Positions 5,811 through 8,296 of a stretch of DNA of 8,296 bases are shown one piece after another; position 1 is the stretch's first letter; each line of letters begins with the position of its first letter. Position numbers and translations under genes: made by a program. Origin of the DNA: Saprospiraceae bacterium UBA7687 (GTDB taxonomy: Bacteria; Bacteroidota; Bacteroidia; Chitinophagales; Saprospiraceae); assembly GCA_002482845.1 (NCBI GenBank), contig DLGT01000144.1, positions 1 through 8,296 of the forward strand, read 5' to 3'. Under the pieces are notes generated by a model that saw only the letters and a list, made by a program, of their open reading frames with translations, was not told the origin of the DNA and did no database searches.

Positions 5811-5893
5811 TAGCGTTTTCACGCAGAGCGTGACACGTATTGGTTACTTTTTTTGGCAATGTCCGCCGCGGCGGATGACTGCCTTTAAAAAAA
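5811..5893. repeat. Hairpin and palindrome element in the hisB-hisH gap
   Basis: This directly follows the 148-bp inverted repeat. It contains the hairpin TCACGC-AGA-GCGTGA (5819-5833), the core GGTTACTTTTTTTGGCAATG (5842-5861) shared with the hisF-hisIE gap, and a perfect GC-only-centred palindrome TCCGCCGCGGCGGA (5862-5875). The palindrome is nested in an outer imperfect inverted repeat, TTTTTTT + GGCA (5848-5858) against TGCC + AAAAAAA (5880-5893, with a TTT bulge). It is flanked by runs on both sides, so it could fold on either strand. It is not a standard terminator in the operon direction because an A-run, not a U-run, would follow. Confidence 0.7.
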
Positions 5894-6031
5894 TGCCCAA
5901 CAAAATCGCAAATTTCAAGTTGCTCCTATATTGTAAAGACCTAAAAAACAGATAATTAACTACATTTCATCCTTTGACAATCTGTGCATTAATATCTTTT
6001 AAAATATTTCTAAATATTCAATCACCAATCC

Positions 6032-7138
6032 CTACAAACTCCCTTTCGTACTTGGTATATCCATCGCCAATACATTCCGAGTTTTGGCCATCAAGATTGA
6101 CTTTGCAAATGCCTTAAAAATAGACTCTATAATGTGGTGCTCATTGGTACCTTTGGCTGATATATTGATGTTGCACTTGGCATGATCGGTGAAGGATTTG
6201 AAGAAGTGGTAAAACATTTCTGTTGGTACATCTCCTATTTTTTCTCTTTTGAAATCCACATCCCATACTATCCAAGGCCGTCCACCGAAATCTATCAAAA
6301 CCTTCGCTTCTGCTTCGTCCATCGGAAGTGCAAATCCATACCGCTGTATCCCAGCTTTTTTACCCAAAGCATCATAGACCAACTGACCCAATACAATGGC
6401 TGTATCTTCGACCGTATGATGTTCGTCAATGTGCAAATCTCCATCCGCATGTACGAACAAATCTATCTGCCCGTGTTTGGCGATTTGCTCGAGCATATGA
6501 TTAAAAAAAGGCAAACCTGTTTGGATATCGCAGATGCCACTTCCATCAATGTTAATACTTCCTTTGACCTTGGTTTCTGACGTATTTCGTATGGCCTTTG
6601 ACTTTCGATCTAAGGTAGATAAAAATTGCCATACTTCCTTCCATGTTGATACTTCGATGTGGATTTCAGGGCGACCTTTTACGGTTGGATCTAGACTATT
6701 GAGCAATATGCCTTTCGCTCCAAGATTGACAGCTAGTTGCATATCGGTGATACGATCGCCTATGACAAATGAATTTTCTAAGTCATAATTCCCTTGAAGG
6801 TACTTGGTGAGCATGGCAGTTCCAGGCTTGCGATATGGACTATTTTCATGGGCAAAACTTCGGTCTATACACACTTGATCAAAGACGATATCTTCTCCTT
6901 GCAGCGTTCGGATCATCAGTTCTTGCACCGGCCAAAAGTCTTTTTCAGGAAAACTTTCTGTACCGAGTCCGTCCTGATTTGTGACCAACACTAATAAATA
7001 ATCTAACTTCCTAGCGATCTCTCCAAGATAATAAAACACACCCGGTAGAAAGGTCATCTTGTCTATATGGTCGCATTGCTCGTCATGTGGTTCCTTAAGA
7101 ATTACACCATCTCTATCGATAAATAATATTTTTTGCAT
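6032..7138 (-). CDS. hisB: Bifunctional histidinol-phosphatase / imidazoleglycerol-phosphate dehydratase
   Basis: This 368-aa two-domain enzyme catalyses steps 6 and 8. Residues 1 to about 170 form a HAD-type phosphatase: DRDG (8-11) with nucleophile Asp8 and acid Asp10, LVTNQDG (51-57), Lys104 in YRKPG, and IGDRITD (126-132). The Cys/His zinc loop of the E. coli enzyme is not preserved: the matching stretch CIDRSFAHENSPYRKP (90-105) has one Cys only. Residues about 183-368 are IGP dehydratase, with FFNHMLEQIAKHG (211-223), DEHHTVEDTA (238-247), FTDHAKCN (316-323) and NEHHIIESIFKA (332-343), giving the His/Glu ligands of the dimanganese site. The start lies 4 nt after the hisC stop, so the two are closely coupled. 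The long gap after it holds two repeat elements. The fused form is usual in Bacteroidota and enteric bacteria. Confidence 0.97.
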   Translation of the reverse strand: MQKILFIDRDGVILKEPHDEQCDHIDKMTFLPGVFYYLGEIARKLDYLLVLVTNQDGLGTESFPEKDFWPVQELMIRTLQGEDIVFDQVCIDRSFAHENSPYRKPGTAMLTKYLQGNYDLENSFVIGDRITDMQLAVNLGAKGILLNSLDPTVKGRPEIHIEVSTWKEVWQFLSTLDRKSKAIRNTSETKVKGSINIDGSGICDIQTGLPFFNHMLEQIAKHGQIDLFVHADGDLHIDEHHTVEDTAIVLGQLVYDALGKKAGIQRYGFALPMDEAEAKVLIDFGGRPWIVWDVDFKREKIGDVPTEMFYHFFKSFTDHAKCNINISAKGTNEHHIIESIFKAFAKSILMAKTRNVLAMDIPSTKGSL

Positions 7139-7142
7139 TAGA

Positions 7143-8192
7143 TCAATTTTGTTGTTGAAATAAAAGAAGGGATTGTTTAAGTTGTTCGTTTTCTTCAGGA
7201 GTTCCTATCGTAAATCGGATACATCCTTGACACCTGAATTCTTTGTCTCTATTGCGTGCCACGATACCTTGTGATAATAAAAAGTCATAAAATTTAAAAA
7301 CATCTTTCACTCTGACTAAGATGAAATTTGCTTCCGAAGGAAAGACTTCTTCGACAAAATTCAAGGTGCCCAAAAACTGAAATAATGACGTCCGTTCTGC
7401 TTTTATTTGTTGTATTTGACCTTCAATATTTTCTCTATCTGATATGATATCGATAGCAATTTCTTGGGTCGCACTATTGACATTATAAGGTGGCTTTATC
7501 TTGTTGAGTATAGCGACAATTTCTGTGTGCATAAAGGCTACTCCCAACCTTATACCTGCCGCACCCATTGCTTTTGACAGTGTCTGTAAAATAATAAGAT
7601 TAGAAAATTCCTTTAATTTTGATAACATACTTGGCGTCGATGCAAAATCTATATAGGCTTCATCTACGACTACTAAACCATTAAATGATTGACATATATA
7701 ACTCAGATTTTCTATGGAAATACAATTGCCAGAAGGATTATTAGGCGAACATAAAAACAATATTTTAGTCTGAGTGTCAGCACATGCTAATAAGGAATCG
7801 ATATCTAATCCAAACTTTTCGTCTAGGTCGTGATATTTTATCTGGACCTCATTGATATCCGCTGAGACTTTGTACATGCCATAAGAAGGCCGCACGGTAA
7901 GAATATTATCCACTTTCGGTTCACAAAATGCACGAATCAATAAATCAATAATTTCATCCGAACCATTACCAATAAAAATGTGCTGCGTATCTACGCCACG
8001 CCATTCACAAATCGCTTCCTTCAACTTTTTTTGGTAAGGATCAGGATAACGATTAAATGCCCAGTTGTATGGATTTTCATTGGCATCCAGAAATATTTTG
8101 GCATCAGATGTAAACTCATCTCTAGCAGAACTATAAGGTGTCATTGCCGCCACATTCGGACGTACGAGATTTAAGACGGATGCTATGGTCAT
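7143..8192 (-). CDS. hisC: Histidinol-phosphate aminotransferase
   Basis: This 349-aa fold type I PLP enzyme transfers an amino group from glutamate to imidazole acetol phosphate, giving histidinol phosphate (step 7). Signatures in order are FLDANENPYN (34-43), IGNGSDEIIDLLIRAF (74-89), CSPNNPSGN (148-156), VVDEAYIDF (175-183) with the PLP-contacting Asp177 and Tyr180, TLSKAMGAAGIRLG (204-217) with Schiff-base Lys207 and phosphate-binding Arg215, and IRFTIGTPEEN (325-335) with the carboxylate-binding Arg326. The ATG at 8192 gives normal length, with the usual short N-terminal helix SVLNLVRPNV. It is followed after 4 nt by hisB. Only 104 nt upstream are visible; they contain part of a dispersed hairpin repeat and no recognisable promoter. 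It is therefore more likely a mid-operon gene, with hisD or hisG further right, than the first gene. Confidence 0.97.
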   Translation of the reverse strand: MTIASVLNLVRPNVAAMTPYSSARDEFTSDAKIFLDANENPYNWAFNRYPDPYQKKLKEAICEWRGVDTQHIFIGNGSDEIIDLLIRAFCEPKVDNILTVRPSYGMYKVSADINEVQIKYHDLDEKFGLDIDSLLACADTQTKILFLCSPNNPSGNCISIENLSYICQSFNGLVVVDEAYIDFASTPSMLSKLKEFSNLIILQTLSKAMGAAGIRLGVAFMHTEIVAILNKIKPPYNVNSATQEIAIDIISDRENIEGQIQQIKAERTSLFQFLGTLNFVEEVFPSEANFILVRVKDVFKFYDFLLSQGIVARNRDKEFRCQGCIRFTIGTPEENEQLKQSLLLFQQQN

Positions 8193-8255
8193 AATGTCGA
8201 TTTATTTATGAGATATCTTACGAAAGCAATTTGAAAATTAAAAATTAAACGTAAC

Positions 8256-8296
8256 TATTCAGGTATAACCCCAAAGGGGTTTAATATTAATAACCA
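8256..8296 (-). repeat. Intergenic two-hairpin repeat, copy B (cut by window edge)
   Basis: Read on the minus strand this begins TGGTTATTAATATT and matches 4898-4938 at 37 of 41 positions. It keeps a hairpin AACCCC-AAA-GGGGTT (8267-8281). The first hairpin of copy A would lie beyond the window edge. Relative to the operon, copy B is in the opposite orientation to copy A. Confidence 0.85.

Overview
This window looks like a chromosomal segment of a Bacteroidota bacterium. The evidence is a minus-strand histidine operon with gene order C-B-H-A-F-IE, a HisB with two activities, a fused HisIE, AT-rich intergenic DNA and weak or absent Shine-Dalgarno sequences. A Saprospiria-like or Cytophagia-like lineage is possible, but that is inference and I cannot assign a genus.

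The right two thirds (about 2357-8192) is the operon, read right to left: hisC, hisB, hisH, hisA, hisF, hisIE. These genes supply steps 2-8 of histidine biosynthesis. hisG (step 1) and hisD (steps 9-10) are not in the window and may lie beyond the right edge. All six proteins are full length with intact catalytic motifs. Spacing is strongly bimodal. hisC-hisB (4 nt) and hisA-hisF (3 nt) are nearly abutting. The hisB-hisH (504 nt), hisH-hisA (191 nt) and hisF-hisIE (283 nt) gaps are long and filled with hairpin-rich repeat-like DNA. Some of this DNA recurs within the window: a 41-bp block at 4898-4938 reappears inverted at 8256-8296, and a 20-bp core at 5842-5861 reappears inverted at 3085-3104.

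The left third (1-2356) is visibly more AT-rich and is accessory in character. From right to left it holds a plus-strand array of 21-bp tandem repeats (1974-2258) that can be read as a heptapeptide-repeat ORF. Next come a minus-strand predicted lipoprotein built from two gapless copies of a Cys-containing domain, an unrecognised 122-aa protein, and the 5' end of a second, nearly identical lipoprotein gene cut by the left window edge. The first 228 bases repeat at 1423-1650 with 7 mismatches and no gaps, so the lipoprotein gene has been duplicated recently around the 122-aa gene.

The most unusual items are the 21-bp array, whose variation is confined to one half of each unit, the duplicated two-domain lipoprotein locus, and the confinement of repeat-like DNA to the long gaps of an otherwise conserved operon. 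I see no tRNA, rRNA, CRISPR array, transposase or phage gene.
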